Shown in pieces: positions 12,439 to 13,471 of a stretch of 13,471 nt of DNA. How positions within the stretch are numbered: the first letter of the stretch is position 1; every line of letters starts with the position of its first letter. The notes beneath the pieces are model-generated. The model searched no databases. It was not told the origin of the DNA and saw nothing but the letters and a program-made list of their open reading frames with translations. Both the position numbers and the translations under genes were made by a program. This stretch comes from Chitinophagaceae bacterium (GTDB lineage: Bacteria; Bacteroidota; Bacteroidia; Chitinophagales; Chitinophagaceae): positions 34,167 to 47,637 of the forward strand of contig DMPB01000173.1 in the NCBI GenBank assembly GCA_003456175.1. The letters are read 5' to 3'.

Positions 12439-13471
12439 GTGGTTGCCATTGAATATGCAAGCATTGTTTGGTATTGGCCTGCACCTTTACCCGATCATCA
12501 ATTCGGCGACCAACCACCCAAATAATGGTACCCTTTGCATCTTGCAAAACCCATTGTTGTTCCTTTTCTAAAGGCGACATTTTTTGGTCTATAAAGAAGC
12601 GAGCTAGCTTTTTCTTCTTACCTAACCCAAGTGGATAGAAATAATCGCCTGCTTGCCACTTACGAAGCAGTAGCGGCCAGTGCACCACTGTTGCATCAAT
12701 TATAGCTATTGTTGCTACATCTGTAACAGTAGCATTTTTCATTTGCGTAAGCGAACAAACACCTCCAGCGAATACTACAGTGGTTTCGTGCTGTTGAATA
12801 GTAACATGAGCTGTTGCGAGCACCGTATTAGGAGTAAGTATCAACCAACCTCTATTCACCAATAACCGATGCGTTTCAGTTGCAATAAAACTACCATTCG
12901 TTGCCGTGAATAGCTTGGGCACCTCTTGCATTTGTGCAGCAGAAAAGCCATATGGCGTTAGCCATTCCCATAAATAGGTAGTTACATGCTCTAAATGTTG
13001 CCAGCGCTTAATAGGCGTATACCATGCATTGTTCTGAACACTCAGCAGCGACTTCAATTTTTTTTGGATAGCCTTACGGTAAATGGCATACGCACCTTGC
13101 ATACGTTGCGTATTATCGAAAATAGAAGCTTGTACTTGCGGGAAACGTTCTGCTACAGCTGGAAGTAATTGTAAGCGAATATAGTTGCGGGTGTACACGG
13201 TACTATCATTACTGCTATCGTGTACATGAGGTATATTTTGCGAAACTACATACTGTTCTATAGCAGCTTTGCTAAACGGCAATAGGGGACGAACAATTCG
13301 CCGATCGGTATCTTTTTCAGGTATACCAACGAGCCCTTTAATACCTGTACCACGCAGCCAATGCAGCATGGCAGTTTCAACAACATCATTTGCATGATGG
13401 GCAGTACATATCCAAGCATGTTCGAATTGTGCTAACAGTTGTGCAAACCATTCGTAACGAATTGCTCGGGC
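12425..13471 (-). CDS. tilS: tRNA(Ile)-lysidine synthetase, C-terminal part (cut by window edge)
   Basis: TilS attaches lysine to C34 of tRNA-Ile(CAU), using ATP, so the tRNA reads AUA. The frame is open to the last base and gives 348 residues ending at a TAG at 12427-12425; the N-terminal SGGxDS ATP-binding loop lies outside the window. Visible signatures: ARAIRYEWF, then CTAHHANDVVETAMLHWLRG (the PP-loop HHxxDxxET block, with Asn-Asp as usual in Bacteroidota), TGIKGLVGIP, RPLLPFSKAAIEQYV, and DSSNDSTVYTRNYIRLQLLP (the tRNA-recognition NxxRNxxR region). The C-terminal domain has WQAGDYFYPLGLGKKKKLARF and VVGRRIDDRVKV. It is convergent with the rhomboid gene, with the tails overlapping. A repeat copy encodes Ile-Tyr-Arg-Lys in its middle. 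No frameshift seen. Confidence 0.96.
   Translation of the reverse strand, partial: ARAIRYEWFAQLLAQFEHAWICTAHHANDVVETAMLHWLRGTGIKGLVGIPEKDTDRRIVRPLLPFSKAAIEQYVVSQNIPHVHDSSNDSTVYTRNYIRLQLLPAVAERFPQVQASIFDNTQRMQGAYAIYRKAIQKKLKSLLSVQNNAWYTPIKRWQHLEHVTTYLWEWLTPYGFSAAQMQEVPKLFTATNGSFIATETHRLLVNRGWLILTPNTVLATAHVTIQQHETTVVFAGGVCSLTQMKNATVTDVATIAIIDATVVHWPLLLRKWQAGDYFYPLGLGKKKKLARFFIDQKMSPLEKEQQWVLQDAKGTIIWVVGRRIDDRVKVQANTKQCLHIQWQPLNQS
13072..13085 (-). repeat. Interspersed motif copy 9 (CATTTACCGTAAGG), inside tilS
   Basis: On the coding strand this reads gcC-ATT-TAC-CGT-AAG-Gct (Ala-Ile-Tyr-Arg-Lys-Ala), a frame in which the T causes no stop and is retained. The next base is C, as in copy 6. It lies in the less conserved linker region of TilS. 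Confidence 0.75.

Overview
The window looks like a chromosomal segment of a Bacteroidota member, most likely Chitinophagales/Chitinophagaceae. The reasons are a SusC/SusD outer-membrane uptake pair, a Bacteroidota-type zinc-free L36, a TAnnTTTG-type -7 promoter word upstream of infA, a TilS with the Bacteroidota-style HHxND motif, and two small paralogous proteins of a type I associate with this group. The family-level placement is inference. No rRNA, tRNA, transposase, phage gene or CRISPR array is visible.

Layout. (1) 1-3516, minus strand: the end of the ribosomal/transcription supercluster, transcribed infA-rpmJ-rpsM-rpsK-rpsD-rpoA-rplQ (rplQ runs off the left edge). It appears to have its own promoter just upstream of infA; the secY/map genes that usually precede infA in this phylum are not adjacent. 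Stable hairpins sit shortly after the stop codons of five of these genes. (2) 3620-4720, minus strand: two tandem paralogs (about 63% identical by hand alignment) of unknown function, each with its own intrinsic terminator. (3) 4650-5881, minus strand: homogentisate 1,2-dioxygenase (hmgA) with a clear terminator. (4) 6081-6581, plus strand: a YfcE/MJ0936-type metallophosphoesterase. (5) 6581-11132, minus strand: a susC-susD pair with a terminator after susD and no catabolic enzyme or regulator nearby. (6) 11328-12438, plus strand: rlmH followed 7 nt later by a rhomboid protease gene. (7) 12425-13471, minus strand: tilS, cut by the right edge and overlapping the rhomboid gene tail to tail by 14 bp.

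The most unusual signal is not a gene. A 15-16 bp word, CATTTACCGTAAGGYR (Y = C/T), occurs nine times in 13.5 kb, in both orientations, between genes and inside four unrelated genes. Its arms (TTACC/GGTAA) can form a short hairpin with a 4-nt loop. In the two coding copies where the usual T would create a TAA stop, that one base is replaced by C or G and the rest of the core is kept. Density, lack of orientation bias and presence in coding DNA recall the uptake signal sequences of Pasteurellaceae and Neisseriaceae, or another genome-wide iterated protein-binding or methylation site. I know of no such element described for this group; only a whole-genome count can settle it.

No stretch longer than 300 bases lacks a gene. 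The two largest gaps are 5882-6080 (divergent hmgA/yfcE promoter region, no consensus promoter word that I trust) and 11133-11327 (divergent susC/rlmH region, with one copy of the repeat and an array of A-tracts).
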